DNA of 64,000 nt from Brachyspira murdochii DSM 12563 (GTDB lineage Bacteria > Spirochaetota > Brachyspiria > Brachyspirales > Brachyspiraceae). The notes beneath the pieces were generated by a model, which did no database searches, was not told the DNA's origin, and was given only the letters and a program-made list of their open reading frames with translations. Position numbers and translations under genes: made by a program. This document shows, piece after piece, positions 16,099 through 25,836 of this stretch (position 1 is the first letter of the stretch; each line of letters opens with the position of its first letter). Where the stretch lies: assembly GCF_000092845.1 (NCBI RefSeq), contig NC_014150.1, positions 372,001-436,000 of the forward strand, in the 5' to 3' direction.

Positions 16099-18348
16099 TT
16101 AACAATCAGATATTCCAGCAATTTTTACAAACTCTTTATCCCATACTCCAATATGCTGAATAAGCCATTTGCTCAAAATATCAGCCATATCAGAAGCTGT
16201 TTTTTTCCAATCGTTAGAAGCATTTAATTCTTCAATTTTTCTGCCAACCAAAGCCTCAAAATTTATATGCTGTTCAAAATGTTCTTTTATCTTTTTATAT
16301 TTATCGGCATTTTCTTTCTGAAATTTCTCTTCATCAGAAAAATGATACTTAGTATAATCCAAAGTCATATTAAAAATATTTTTTACTCTCTCCAAATCAT
16401 CTTCATATATAGCCGAATATATATCATTTATAAAGTTAATAAGGTTCATATGCTGTTCATCTATATGAGAATTATTGGTATTATAATTATCCATCCATTC
16501 CAAACGATGAACGCCTGTTTTAAAGAAGCTCATAGCACTAAAAAAGTCATTAGTCTGTTTTTCTAATTCAGAAGAAGAAGTTTTCATTAGGTCTACCAGA
16601 TGAGAATTTTCTTTAGTTTTAGAGTCGATATTAAGCATAGAAGTATTTATTTTATGTACATCTTCTTCCTGCTTATGCATAGTCTCAACCATATTCTCCA
16701 TAATTGTAGTAGTATTGTCAATTTTTTTCTCTATATTAGAGAATAGTTTTTGAGACATATTAGCTGATTCTGTGGCTTTTTTAATCTTATCATTACTGTC
16801 TTCTATTAAAACTGTGATATTTTTAGCAGATTCTGAAGTGCTTTGTGCCAAGTTTCTAACTTCACTAGCTACAACTGCAAATCCCCTGCCCTGTTCTCCA
16901 GCACGTGCTGCCTCTACCGAAGCATTTAAAGCAAGTATATTAGTCTGAAAAGCTATATCTTCTATTATTTTTATAATATCTCCGATTTTTTTACTGGATT
17001 CAAAAACTAATGATGTATTTCTTGCCGTATCATCTATTATAGAGCCTGCATCAGATATATCATTTCTAGCATCAATCATACTTTCACTTATAGATCTTAT
17101 ATTAGTGGCAGATTCTTCTATAGCTGAAGATATATTTTTCATAAAAATACTTGTCTGATTTATCTCTGCTGCCTGCGATACTGTTCTGTCTGACAAATCC
17201 TTATTAGAATAATACAAACTATAAGCTGTTCTTTTAGTTTGAGATATATTTGAGTTTACAACTTTAATAATATCTTTTATTACTCTTTTCATCTTATTAA
17301 AACTGTTTAATATCTCGCCTATTTCGTCTTTTCTATTCAAATACTTTTCAGATATAACAGCTGTTAAGTCTCCATTTGCAATATTTTCTGCCTCTTTAAC
17401 AGCATTATTTATAGGAGATATCAAATACTTAGAGAATATCCAAATTATTATTACAGAAAGTATATCTAAAACAACTCCTACTATTATAGGCAAAATAAGC
17501 ATAAATTTTACAGGATTATAAAGCTCGCTTTCTGCTATAGTTACAATTATATACCAATGAGGATAAATTATAGTATTGAAATAAAGCATATAAAGCTTAC
17601 CATCATCGTTTTTAAAATGCTTAATACCTGTTTTTAACTCTGTGATATCTTTTAAAGCTTCAAAATCTTTTATATTGGTTAATACTTTATTTTCATCTTT
17701 GTGAGCAACGATATTTTTATCTTCATCAATTATCATAATACTGCCTGTATCGCCGAATTTATAATTTGATATAGAATGACGCATAAAGTCTTCCCAGTCA
17801 ATATGATACGACAATACCCCTATTTTAGTTCCATCAGGTGCATTTATATCTGAATACATTTTAAATACTGGCTTTCCTGTTATAGAGGACTTTGAAATCC
17901 ACATTTTTTCGCCTTTTAAATTATTTTGATAAAGATGAAAGTCTGGATCTACACCTTGATTGATATGTATTAGATTGCCGTCCTCAGAATCAAGTAAAAT
18001 ATTACCTTCTGTATCTAAAATTACAAAATGAATAGAAGATTTCCTATAATTTTTGAAAGCAGTCAAACTATTCTCTGCAGCTGAAGTATTTTCTTCTGTT
18101 TTATCTAATAAATAATTGACTATACTCTCATTTGTAGAAAAGGCATCTACTATTGATTGTTGCTGTTCTATCCATAGATTAGCCGTACTTTCATAAGCAA
18201 TGGCTGTAGTTTCAAATCCATTTTGAGCCGCTATATCAACGGACTTCAATGATATTAAAAACATTATAACAGTTATTACAAATATTGATAATGTAATAGA
18301 AAGTCCCATAATAAGCGGTATTTTAAATGTTAAACTATGAAGTTTCAT
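16099..18348 (-). CDS. Methyl-accepting chemotaxis protein with C-terminal hemerythrin domain (paralogue B)
   Basis: This 749-residue paralogue of the neighbouring receptor has the same order: transmembrane helix, Cache-type periplasmic domain, transmembrane helix, HAMP ([10 protein letters not shown]), signalling tip [20 protein letters not shown], hemerythrin. The diiron ligands are conserved (EQHMNL, HFSDE, HFEQH, HIGVWD). The periplasmic regions have diverged much more than the tips and hemerythrin domains, so the two receptors probably read different extracellular ligands while sharing an internal oxygen-type input. It has its own promoter (18378-18406), and AAGGG precedes the ATG. There is a 191-bp gap to paralogue A. 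Confidence 0.92.
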   Translation of the reverse strand: MKLHSLTFKIPLIMGLSITLSIFVITVIMFLISLKSVDIAAQNGFETTAIAYESTANLWIEQQQSIVDAFSTNESIVNYLLDKTEENTSAAENSLTAFKNYRKSSIHFVILDTEGNILLDSEDGNLIHINQGVDPDFHLYQNNLKGEKMWISKSSITGKPVFKMYSDINAPDGTKIGVLSYHIDWEDFMRHSISNYKFGDTGSIMIIDEDKNIVAHKDENKVLTNIKDFEALKDITELKTGIKHFKNDDGKLYMLYFNTIIYPHWYIIVTIAESELYNPVKFMLILPIIVGVVLDILSVIIIWIFSKYLISPINNAVKEAENIANGDLTAVISEKYLNRKDEIGEILNSFNKMKRVIKDIIKVVNSNISQTKRTAYSLYYSNKDLSDRTVSQAAEINQTSIFMKNISSAIEESATNIRSISESMIDARNDISDAGSIIDDTARNTSLVFESSKKIGDIIKIIEDIAFQTNILALNASVEAARAGEQGRGFAVVASEVRNLAQSTSESAKNITVLIEDSNDKIKKATESANMSQKLFSNIEKKIDNTTTIMENMVETMHKQEEDVHKINTSMLNIDSKTKENSHLVDLMKTSSSELEKQTNDFFSAMSFFKTGVHRLEWMDNYNTNNSHIDEQHMNLINFINDIYSAIYEDDLERVKNIFNMTLDYTKYHFSDEEKFQKENADKYKKIKEHFEQHINFEALVGRKIEELNASNDWKKTASDMADILSKWLIQHIGVWDKEFVKIAGISDC

Positions 18349-18377
18349 TCTAAACCCTTATTATAAAATTTTCTTAC

Positions 18378-18406
18378 ATTATAACATATATAAACAATTA
18401 AATCAA
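18378..18406 (-). promoter_or_regulatory. Promoter of chemoreceptor paralogue B
   Basis: TTGATT (18406-18401) and TATAAT (18383-18378) on the minus strand have a 17-bp spacer, 30 bp before the ATG. Confidence 0.65.
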
Positions 18407-18533
18407 ATATGAAATTATAATACATTATTTCGTACTTAATTATCAATAAAATCAATATATTGTTCATATACTTTACAATTTATAATTATTAAGTTATAAT
18501 CTATCTTCAAAATACCTATAAGGGGTTATAAAA

Positions 18534-19727
18534 ATGTCTGAAAATAAGTTAATGAATTCAAGCAGCAAAAAAATAATATATTTTGTATTGGCATTTGTAC
18601 TAATGATAGTTTCTTCTATTCCTGCGAATGTATATATATTATTCGTTGATACTACATACGCATACGATGCTGAAAAATTAATTTACAATATGATTTTTAA
18701 TAGTTTTTATTTTCAAGTGTTTTACTTTTTCTGCTATTCATTTTTATTTAGTGTAAACAGCAATTTTGAAAATGTTAATAAAAAGACAATACTAATAACA
18801 TTTTTGTCATTTTTACTTGTATTTTTGCTTAGCATATTTACTTCAGCACCATTAAAAGATTCAATACCTGATATGCTTGAATTTTTTATGTCTAATATAA
18901 TGATTAATAAAAGCATATTATCTTATATAATGTTTTTTATTATAATACTTTTAGCTGATAACAATTTTAAAAATAATACATATAATAGTTTTACTAAGAT
19001 AGGAGATATAATTTTCTTTTCTACAATAGCAGCAATTATTGCATTTGTATTTTGGGTATTTATTGTTTTTTTATATGATAAATTTATTTTTAGAGCTGAT
19101 ATATTAAGTGATTTAGAACCGTTAATAGAAAAACTTATTTTTATGTCTATTGTATTCGTTCTTTCTCTAATACCTTTTATATTTTTCTTTGTACAAAAGA
19201 GATTTAAAACTGTTTTATCAATATATATTTCAAGAGGGTTATTATTTTTATATTCATTTTTAATATTTGCTTTCTTTTTTGCATTACTATATGAACCAAT
19301 AATACCTTTTTACAATACAAAATCTTTTATAATTTATAATGCATTATTAATTTTATCTGTTTTAACTTTATACTTCATAAGAGCGGACTATAAGGCTGGG
19401 ATTATAACAAAGGCAATGTATATAATATTTCCAATACTAGCATTTTTATTTAATATATTAGTATTAAGTTCGAGCATATACAGAGTAACTATTTCTGAAG
19501 TTAAAATAAATTACATTTCTATTACTGTTCTTAATACAATAACAGCTGTTAATTTAATATACATAATAGTACAAAATATAAGGTCTATAATAAAAATATT
19601 AAAAAACAATATCAATATAAATGAGGCAGTAATTGGAAATAATAAAATATATAACTTCATTTATATTTATGGTATTTACTCTTTTATTTTTTCTTTTATA
19701 GCTCCTATAATAATTAAATTTTTATAA
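18534..19727 (+). CDS. Polytopic membrane protein of unknown function
   Basis: A 397-residue protein I do not recognise. About ten or eleven hydrophobic segments of membrane-spanning length are spread along it, starting near residues 13-35, with short polar loops and no catalytic motif. AAGGGG lies upstream of the ATG at 18534. It has no sequence link to its neighbours. Codon use is like the rest of the window, so there is no sign of recent transfer. Confidence 0.75.
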   Translation: MSENKLMNSSSKKIIYFVLAFVLMIVSSIPANVYILFVDTTYAYDAEKLIYNMIFNSFYFQVFYFFCYSFLFSVNSNFENVNKKTILITFLSFLLVFLLSIFTSAPLKDSIPDMLEFFMSNIMINKSILSYIMFFIIILLADNNFKNNTYNSFTKIGDIIFFSTIAAIIAFVFWVFIVFLYDKFIFRADILSDLEPLIEKLIFMSIVFVLSLIPFIFFFVQKRFKTVLSIYISRGLLFLYSFLIFAFFFALLYEPIIPFYNTKSFIIYNALLILSVLTLYFIRADYKAGIITKAMYIIFPILAFLFNILVLSSSIYRVTISEVKINYISITVLNTITAVNLIYIIVQNIRSIIKILKNNININEAVIGNNKIYNFIYIYGIYSFIFSFIAPIIIKFL

Positions 19728-19785
19728 AAAATATACAAATTCTATAAAACTTTACTTTTATAATGATTTTTTGTATAATAATATT

Positions 19786-20703
19786 ATGAAAGATTTGGAT
19801 AGATTAAAACAAATATTAAATGAACCTGTTACCATTGAAAATTTAAATAGAATTAATGATTATTTTATACGCTATTTATTTTCACATACGGGTAATGAAA
19901 ACATAGCTTTAAACTTTATTAATGCCGTATTTAAAGATTTAAACTTTGAAACTTTTAAGAAAATAGAAATACTTAATCCATTTAACATAGCGGATAACTA
20001 TGACGAAAAAGAGTCTATAGTTGACATCAAAGCTACTACAGAAACAGGCATAACTGTTTTAATAGAAATACAAGCTAGAGGAAATGAAGATTTTATAAAA
20101 AGAGCTTTATACTATTGGGCTTATAATTATAGTTCTAGTTTAAATAGAGGCTCTTTTTATGATGAATTAAAGCCTACTGTGAGTATTAATATCACAAACT
20201 TTATACTTACAGATGAAGATAAAGTGCATAGCTGTTATGTATTAAAAGAGTTAAATAACAATAAAATTCTGACAGATCATTGTCAATTACATTTCCTAGA
20301 GCTTCCTAAATTCAATTTAAAAAATATTTCTGCAATAGAAAGTTTAGATAATATACATAGAGAATTCATTTCTTGGATAAAATTTTTTAAGGGGGAAGAT
20401 ATGTCTGTCTTGATGAAAGAAAATACTATATTTGAAGAAGTAGAAAAAAAATGCCAAACTTTTGTTAATGACAATCCAGTAATGGATAAATATAAAAAAA
20501 GAGAAGTAGATACATATTTTTTTAACAAGAGCATAGAATTAGATATAAAGAAGGCTAAAGAACAAGGTATAGAACAAGGTATAGAGAAAGGCATTAAAGA
20601 AAATCAAATATTAACCGCTAAAAACATGAAAAATAAAAATATGGATATTAATCTCATAAGTGAATTAACAGGTTTGAGTATAGAAGAAATAAAAAAATTA
20701 TAG
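19786..20703 (+). CDS. Rpn-family PD-(D/E)XK nuclease (transposase-like)
   Basis: A 305-residue protein of the Rpn / PDDEXK_2 family. It has the N-terminal FIRYLFSHTGNENIALNFIN region, the core D...E-x-Q nuclease motif (SIVDIKATTE ... VLIEIQAR) and YYWAYNYSSSL. The C-terminal tail (EQGIEQGIEKGIKE, LISELTGLSIEEIKKL) is typical of the family. Members promote recombination-linked DNA cleavage in E. coli and are abundant in Brachyspira; the biological role here is unknown. ATG 19786 is preferred over a TTG five codons earlier. No terminal inverted repeats were seen, so it does not look like an active insertion sequence. Confidence 0.85.
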   Translation: MKDLDRLKQILNEPVTIENLNRINDYFIRYLFSHTGNENIALNFINAVFKDLNFETFKKIEILNPFNIADNYDEKESIVDIKATTETGITVLIEIQARGNEDFIKRALYYWAYNYSSSLNRGSFYDELKPTVSINITNFILTDEDKVHSCYVLKELNNNKILTDHCQLHFLELPKFNLKNISAIESLDNIHREFISWIKFFKGEDMSVLMKENTIFEEVEKKCQTFVNDNPVMDKYKKREVDTYFFNKSIELDIKKAKEQGIEQGIEKGIKENQILTAKNMKNKNMDINLISELTGLSIEEIKKL

Positions 20704-20741
20704 AAAAAACAATAAAATTTTGAAGTTATTATTAAAAAAAT

Positions 20742-20776
20742 AAAAGTGTATGCATTATATATGTGTGCACTTTTTT
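20742..20776 (+). terminator. Terminator after the Rpn-family gene
   Basis: A stem of about 14 bp with three wobble pairs, anchored by AAAAGTG (20742-20748) / CACTTTT (20668+100 = 20768-20774), is followed by continuing U residues. It starts 39 bp after the stop codon. Confidence 0.65.
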
Positions 20777-20849
20777 ATTAAAATTTTTTAATTGAAATTT
20801 TAATTATTTTAACTTATTATACAAAACCATAATACATATGGGGGGCTAT

Positions 20850-21959
20850 ATGAAAAAGTTTATTATATTATTTGGTATGTTTTTATTTACTCTGGGCTTA
20901 TACAGTCAAAATGATGATAATAATAAAAGCAAAGTTTCTGAAAAATTAATAAATTATGTAAATGAAGGCAATATTAAAGAAGCTGAAAATATTCTTAAAA
21001 AATATAGTGATTATGTAAATAATCGCAATTATGAGGGTTTTACATTACTATCACTTGCAGTTATGGATAATAATATAGAAATGGCTGAGCTTCTTTTGAA
21101 ATATAAAGCAGATGTTAATGCTAATGTAGATCTTGGAGATAGCGTATTAATAGGTGCAGTTGATAATAAAAATATGGAAATGGTTAAACTACTTTTAAGT
21201 TATGGTGCTGATATTGATTATCAGGGATTTAGAGGAAGGACAGCATTATTTTCTTCTTTAAACAAAGGCGGTGAGAATAAAGAAAATATTGAAATGGTGA
21301 AACTATTAATAAAAAATAAAGCCGATGTTAATATAGCTTATGACGGAGATAATGAAAACGAAGAAACACCTTTAATGTATGCTGCTATGAAAGGCTATAA
21401 AGAAACTGTAAAAATATTAATTGAAAATAAAGCTGATATAAATAAAAGAAATATTTATAATGCAAATGCTTTAATTTATGCTTATATGTATGGACATGAG
21501 GATATAGCAGATATTTTACTTCAAAACGGTTCTGATTCTTTGGATAAAAGTTTGAAAGTTTGTAATCTTAATAAAGAAACTTTGCTTAGTTATGATGTTC
21601 CATTAATAACTGCTGCAGTGTATTCTACTAATGAAGTTTTTTTACAAAAGCTAATTGATAATGGGGCAAATGTAAATTATAAAACTTATGATAACAAAAC
21701 CGCATTGATAGAAGCAGCTGATTATAATAATATTAATGCTGTAAAAGTACTTCTTAAAAATAATGCTGATGTTAATGTTCAAAATAAGTATGGTATGACA
21801 GCATTAATGTGGGCTTGTCATAGCGGGAATTTAGAAATGACAAAAATGCTTTTAGATGCTGGTGCTGATAAAAATATAAAAGATGGTAATTATGATGCAT
21901 TGTATTATGCAAGAGAATACGGAAAAAATGAAGAGATAATAAAACTTCTTACACAATAA
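20850..21959 (+). CDS. Exported ankyrin-repeat protein
   Basis: A 369-residue protein with a Sec signal peptide (MKKFIILFGMFLFTLGLYSQ) and then about nine ankyrin repeats to the C-terminus. The repeats show typical motifs such as GFTLLSLAVMDNNIEMAELL, ETPLMYAAMKGYKETVKILI and GMTALMWACHSGNLEMTKML. Ankyrin stacks bind proteins; the partner is unknown and the location should be periplasm or surface. ATG 20850 is chosen because the GGGGGG run just upstream is an ideal ribosome site. An ATG at 20838 would place that run inside the gene. Exported ankyrin proteins are a feature of host-associated Brachyspira. Confidence 0.85.
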   Translation: MKKFIILFGMFLFTLGLYSQNDDNNKSKVSEKLINYVNEGNIKEAENILKKYSDYVNNRNYEGFTLLSLAVMDNNIEMAELLLKYKADVNANVDLGDSVLIGAVDNKNMEMVKLLLSYGADIDYQGFRGRTALFSSLNKGGENKENIEMVKLLIKNKADVNIAYDGDNENEETPLMYAAMKGYKETVKILIENKADINKRNIYNANALIYAYMYGHEDIADILLQNGSDSLDKSLKVCNLNKETLLSYDVPLITAAVYSTNEVFLQKLIDNGANVNYKTYDNKTALIEAADYNNINAVKVLLKNNADVNVQNKYGMTALMWACHSGNLEMTKMLLDAGADKNIKDGNYDALYYAREYGKNEEIIKLLTQ

Positions 21960-22312
21960 TAATATATTTTTATTATTAATATATATTTTATTTATAATTT
22001 TGTGTACTAACAAACGGTACTGCATTTGGCAGTTAAAGACTATATTTTATAATTTATCTTACACATAAAAAATAATTAGTATTGTTTAAATTATTTTTAT
22101 ATTTGCAGCTTTTATAACTTTGACAAAGTTTGCCTGTGATATGCAGCCGTAAGAAGCTGAATAAAAGAGTTAACAAACTTAAAAAATTTTAGTATATACA
22201 TAAACAATAATAATTTTTCAGCTTTTAGTCATTTGTAAATCTATTATCAACTTTTTTGTGCCAAAAAAACTTTAAAAAAGACTAGGTTTTAGTTAACTAT
22301 TATATAAAAAAA
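21960..22312. other. Intergenic region with a perfect palindrome
   Basis: A 353-bp stretch without a gene, between the ankyrin gene and the LEA14-like gene. It contains the perfect 7+1+7 palindrome AACTTTGACAAAGTT (22116-22130) and a GC-richer segment around it (22106-22170). The palindrome could belong to a dispersed repeat or a structured RNA; nothing here decides which. Confidence 0.5.
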
Positions 22313-22822
22313 CTATTGTATAAATACTAATTTTTCATCATAAGAAAACTCAAAATACTTACCATATACAGTAAAAGTTATAATAATATTGGCATTGCAT
22401 TTAAAACTTTTAGACTTTATAGCATCTATAACAGTTTCAAACAAGTCAGAATACTGTGCTTTAAATTTCATATTAAATGATATAGAAGAATTAGCAGGTA
22501 TTTTTAAATTTTCTGAAGTATCCGATGAATTAGCAGAAGCAAATACTTTGTCAGAATTATTTATTAGTTTAACTTCGGCTTTTTCTATAGGAAGTTCAAA
22601 AGGCAGATTATTTTTTACTTCGATTAATGTATTTAGTGTGATATATGATAAAGTGATTTCATCTATAGAAGCACTTTTAAAAGTTATATCAGGTTTATAT
22701 TTTTCAATATATTCTCTCTTTATCTCTTTTGCTCTTGATTTTATTTTACCGTATGACAATATAAAAGCAATCACTAATAAAACAGCTAAAAAAATTAATA
22801 AAATAATTATTTTATTTTTCAT
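22313..22822 (-). CDS. Membrane-anchored LEA14-like (WHy domain) protein
   Basis: A 169-residue protein with one N-terminal hydrophobic anchor (about 4-26) and a domain reminiscent of LEA type 2 / water-stress hypersensitive-response proteins: ITLNTLIEVKNNLPFELPIEKAEVKL, then IPANSSISFNMKFKAQYSDL. The fold assignment rests on this pattern of alternating beta strands and is moderate. It probably faces the periplasm. Function is unknown. Transcribed singly. Confidence 0.65.
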   Translation of the reverse strand: MKNKIIILLIFLAVLLVIAFILSYGKIKSRAKEIKREYIEKYKPDITFKSASIDEITLSYITLNTLIEVKNNLPFELPIEKAEVKLINNSDKVFASANSSDTSENLKIPANSSISFNMKFKAQYSDLFETVIDAIKSKSFKCNANIIITFTVYGKYFEFSYDEKLVFIQ

Positions 22823-22931
22823 AATATTAAATTCCGATTTTTAAATTTATTAATACTTTAATAAAAACATACAAAATAAAATAACTTAAATATAAAAACG
22901 GTGTAAAAAAATTAATAATTAAGTAAAATAA

Positions 22932-22963
22932 TAAAAAAGCGTACCTAAAATACTAGATACGCT
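22932..22963 (-). terminator. Terminator of the FMN-binding protein gene
   Basis: The stem AGCGTA-C-CTA (22938-22947) / TAG-A-TACGCT (22954-22963) has one internal mismatch and is followed on the minus strand by a U-run. It lies 25 bp past the stop. Confidence 0.7.
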
Positions 22964-22988
22964 CATTAACATTCTTAATAATCAAAAA

Positions 22989-23345
22989 TTATTTAGCAGG
23001 AGTTAATTTTGTTAATGCATCTTCTACTAATGCAACCCAAGTAGCTCCGCTAACGCCATCAACATAGATGTCATTAGCCTGAATCATTTTGTCATAAGCT
23101 GCTTTTCCTCTAGCAGGTCCGCTGCTATGTGCACATTTTGTTAATACAACTTTTGTTAATTTACCGCCTGCAACAGTAACTTTAGCTTGATAATCGCCTT
23201 GTCTTGTTTTGTAAGTAGCTTTGTAGTTACCTAAATATGTTCCGTCTGGTACTTTAGACAAATCAACTTTGCCTTGAGCAAATAGGAACATGCTAGCTGC
23301 AAAAACTAGAGCAAGAACCAAAACCATAATTTTTTTAAAGCTCAT
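22989..23345 (-). CDS. Exported small FMN-binding-domain protein
   Basis: A 118-residue protein with a cleavable signal peptide (about 1-23, ending in FAQG) and a single FMN-binding domain. DGTYLGNYKATYK opens it and DGVSGATW closes it. The SGAT motif is where ApbE-type enzymes attach FMN covalently to threonine in this family. It probably acts as a periplasmic electron carrier or part of a flavin-based redox chain. GGGG precedes the ATG and a terminator follows. Confidence 0.85.
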   Translation of the reverse strand: MSFKKIMVLVLALVFAASMFLFAQGKVDLSKVPDGTYLGNYKATYKTRQGDYQAKVTVAGGKLTKVVLTKCAHSSGPARGKAAYDKMIQANDIYVDGVSGATWVALVEDALTKLTPAK

Positions 23346-23415
23346 ACGATTTTCCCCTTTTTTAAAATAGTTATTATTATAAACTAATTATTCCTCAAAA
23401 CGTAAAAAATGTAAA

Positions 23416-23844
23416 TTAATTGAGAATTTTTTTTATATTTCCTGACCTTAGCAATGAAAGAAGGTTATCATATTCCACAGTTGTTTTAAGCTGATAATAT
23501 CTATCATCTATAAAACTTGAATATTCCACTTTTATATATTTTTCTACAATATCTTTTAATTCAGTATTTTCAGATTCTCTATTTGGAAGCTCTTTAGCAA
23601 AAGCATTCTCAATTTTTACTTTTGATAAGGCTAAAGCAGCATTAAAGGCACTTGTTTTTATCTCTTCTTCGGTTGAAGCATAACCATTAGGATATCCTAT
23701 AGATGTAGCTATAAACTTACTTTCATTTACCCAGCCTTCATTAAGATTGATAATATTTGAAGCTTGAGTATTATTTTTTTCTACTGTCTTACAGGATAAT
23801 GCTAAAAAAGCAAATACAATTAGTATTAAATAATTATATTTCAT
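23416..23844 (-). CDS. Putative lipoprotein of unknown function
   Basis: A 142-residue protein with a lipoprotein signal: hydrophobic segment YLILIVFAFLALSC, lipidated Cys at residue 18. The mature part contains GWVNESKFIATSIGYP and a helical stretch with KVKIENAFAK. This looks faintly like LPP20-type lipoproteins, but I do not assign it there. GGAGG precedes the ATG. Confidence 0.75.
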   Translation of the reverse strand: MKYNYLILIVFAFLALSCKTVEKNNTQASNIINLNEGWVNESKFIATSIGYPNGYASTEEEIKTSAFNAALALSKVKIENAFAKELPNRESENTELKDIVEKYIKVEYSSFIDDRYYQLKTTVEYDNLLSLLRSGNIKKILN

Positions 23845-23992
23845 AATGCCTCCAAATAAAAATACGCTTGCAAAATAATCGTCAAATTTTAATTTTTTTT
23901 AAGTTAATAATTTTGCATAATTATTAATTTTAGACTGTAAATGTTCCGATTATATAAAAAAATATACAAACATATTAATATTGGGAATTATT

Positions 23993-25597
23993 ATGAAAAG
24001 ATTATATATTGTATCTATACTATTTCTTTTGTTATATACAAGAGCTTTCACTCAAATATACACTTTACAAAATAATGAAAGACTGAACAATTCGTATATT
24101 TCATCAGAAACTAATTATGCCCTAATCATAGAAAAAAACTCAGCAAATGAAGGTAAAACTTTTGATATAATATACAAAAACAGCAGGCTTACTGGATATA
24201 AAGATGCTGGAATTATTAAAATACTTCCAAACGGAACATTAACTGCCACTATGCTTAAAACTTCTCTTGGAAAAGATATGTGGGTTTTAATATACGGAAA
24301 CACTGAACAGGAATTTGATTCCATAGAAAGAACTATTTTTTCTGGAAATAACTCAATAATATTCGCAAGATTAATGAATTATGGAATAGCTGTTATAAAC
24401 GGAGAGGCAAAATTACAATATTCAGAATTATTTGATAGTGTAATAAATGATAATTCCTATGCCTTCTCATATTCAAGAGACGGACTATATTATATAAATA
24501 TTAACGGCGAAGAAAAACAAGTATCATCTAAAGCAGACAGATTAAAATTCTCAAATGACGGAACTAATATAGTATATGTTATTGAAAATGAAGGAAATGC
24601 TGTAATATTTACTGGAACTTCCGACAGCGAAAACTTTAGATTAGTTGATGATCTTGCTTCATTTAATAATAACAGTATAGCATATGCTGTAAAAATGATG
24701 CCTCAAATAGATACTAATAACCAAACCAATACTAATTCAGTAACCAATAATCTTGAAATTACTAATGATATAGTAACTAATACTTCAACTATTACAAATT
24801 ATAACCTTTCAAATATAAGTGTATATACAAATGAAGAAGGAATAACTGTTAAAGGTCAGTCAAACACTATAGCATTAATGACTGTAACAAATGTTATAAC
24901 CAATATAAGATATAATGAGATTCCTTCTTTGCCTCCTGCAGCAGACACTTCAAATACAATAGTTACAAATGAATTTATTATGACAAGTGTTATTGCCAAT
25001 GGAAGAAATTACGGAGAATTTAATCTTGTAACTAATATGTCATTCTCCCCTAATGGAAAAACTTTAGTATTTATAAATGTTAATACAAACAATACTATGC
25101 AGTTATATGTAGGCGGAAATATGACTACTAATTACGATATCATACATAATTATAAATACTCTGATGACAGCTCTATTCTAGCTTACGGAGCTCAAACTAA
25201 TGGAGTATCTTTTATAATACTAAACGGAAGAAGACTTCCTAATAACTATGACTCTATAAATGATATATACTTTTCTACAAATAACAATCTAGTTTATAAT
25301 GCAAGCAGAAATGAAAGAGAGTATATTATAGGAAATGATTTTGAAAGCCCTTCATACAATAATATAACTTCATTTAAGTTTTTAGGTGATTCATTTGCTT
25401 TTACTGGCGAAAGATTAGGAAAATATTATTATTTTATACTAAATAAAAATGCATCATTAAGAAGAGAATTCGGCGGATATGATTATGTATCACCTTTAGA
25501 TAATGCTAATGAAAATGCAATATCAATAGTTTCTGACGGAAAAAAAATATATATAATAGAAAACGGCATGATTATGAATGATAATCAGCAAAACTAA
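23993..25597 (+). CDS. Exported protein of unknown function, possibly beta-propeller
   Basis: A 534-residue protein with a signal peptide (residues 1-21, MKRLYIVSILFLLLYTRAFT). Repeated strand-rich segments such as KLQYSELFDSVI, KADRLKFSNDGTNIVYV and NMSFSPNGKTLVFINVN resemble TolB/WD40-like propeller blades. A Thr/Asn-rich low-complexity stretch (about 245-290) interrupts them. It is probably periplasmic. ATG 23993 is used rather than the TTG four codons earlier, because TTGGGAA then acts as a ribosome site. Function is unknown. Ends at a clear terminator. Confidence 0.75.
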   Translation: MKRLYIVSILFLLLYTRAFTQIYTLQNNERLNNSYISSETNYALIIEKNSANEGKTFDIIYKNSRLTGYKDAGIIKILPNGTLTATMLKTSLGKDMWVLIYGNTEQEFDSIERTIFSGNNSIIFARLMNYGIAVINGEAKLQYSELFDSVINDNSYAFSYSRDGLYYININGEEKQVSSKADRLKFSNDGTNIVYVIENEGNAVIFTGTSDSENFRLVDDLASFNNNSIAYAVKMMPQIDTNNQTNTNSVTNNLEITNDIVTNTSTITNYNLSNISVYTNEEGITVKGQSNTIALMTVTNVITNIRYNEIPSLPPAADTSNTIVTNEFIMTSVIANGRNYGEFNLVTNMSFSPNGKTLVFINVNTNNTMQLYVGGNMTTNYDIIHNYKYSDDSSILAYGAQTNGVSFIILNGRRLPNNYDSINDIYFSTNNNLVYNASRNEREYIIGNDFESPSYNNITSFKFLGDSFAFTGERLGKYYYFILNKNASLRREFGGYDYVSPLDNANENAISIVSDGKKIYIIENGMIMNDNQQN

Positions 25598-25635
25598 ATC
25601 TCTATTAATTTTTTATTAATATGAACATTTTTATA

Positions 25636-25677
25636 AATGCATAGCAGGTTTTAATACTTACTATGCATTATTTTTTT
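25636..25677 (+). terminator. Terminator after the exported propeller-like gene
   Basis: The perfect 9-bp stem AATGCATAG (25636-25644) / CTATGCATT (25661-25669) is followed by eight or more U residues. Confidence 0.8.
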
Positions 25678-25747
25678 ATTGTATAAACAAGATAATAAAT
25701 AATGTATAAAAATACTATTATATCAAAAAACTACATTATTTTATAGC

Positions 25748-25776
25748 TTGACTTAATATTTTTTTATAGTTAAAAT
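25748..25776 (+). promoter_or_regulatory. Promoter of the rnj operon
   Basis: TTGACT (25748-25753) and TAAAAT (25771-25776) have a 17-bp spacer, about 60 bp before the RNase J start. Confidence 0.6.
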
Positions 25777-25836
25777 AAGAAAAATAGTGATGGGTCTTAT
25801 ATATTGAAAATTTAAATAATAAAGTAGTTAATGTAA

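Noticed and set aside
19786-20703. Rpn-family gene as a mobile insertion sequence
   Set aside because: No terminal inverted repeats or target duplications found around it; the family is usually immobile despite the transposase-like name.
22389-22844. Plus-strand 151-codon ORF opposite the LEA14-like gene
   Set aside because: Its sequence has no signal or motif and is fully antisense to a gene with an anchor and domain pattern; treated as a shadow.
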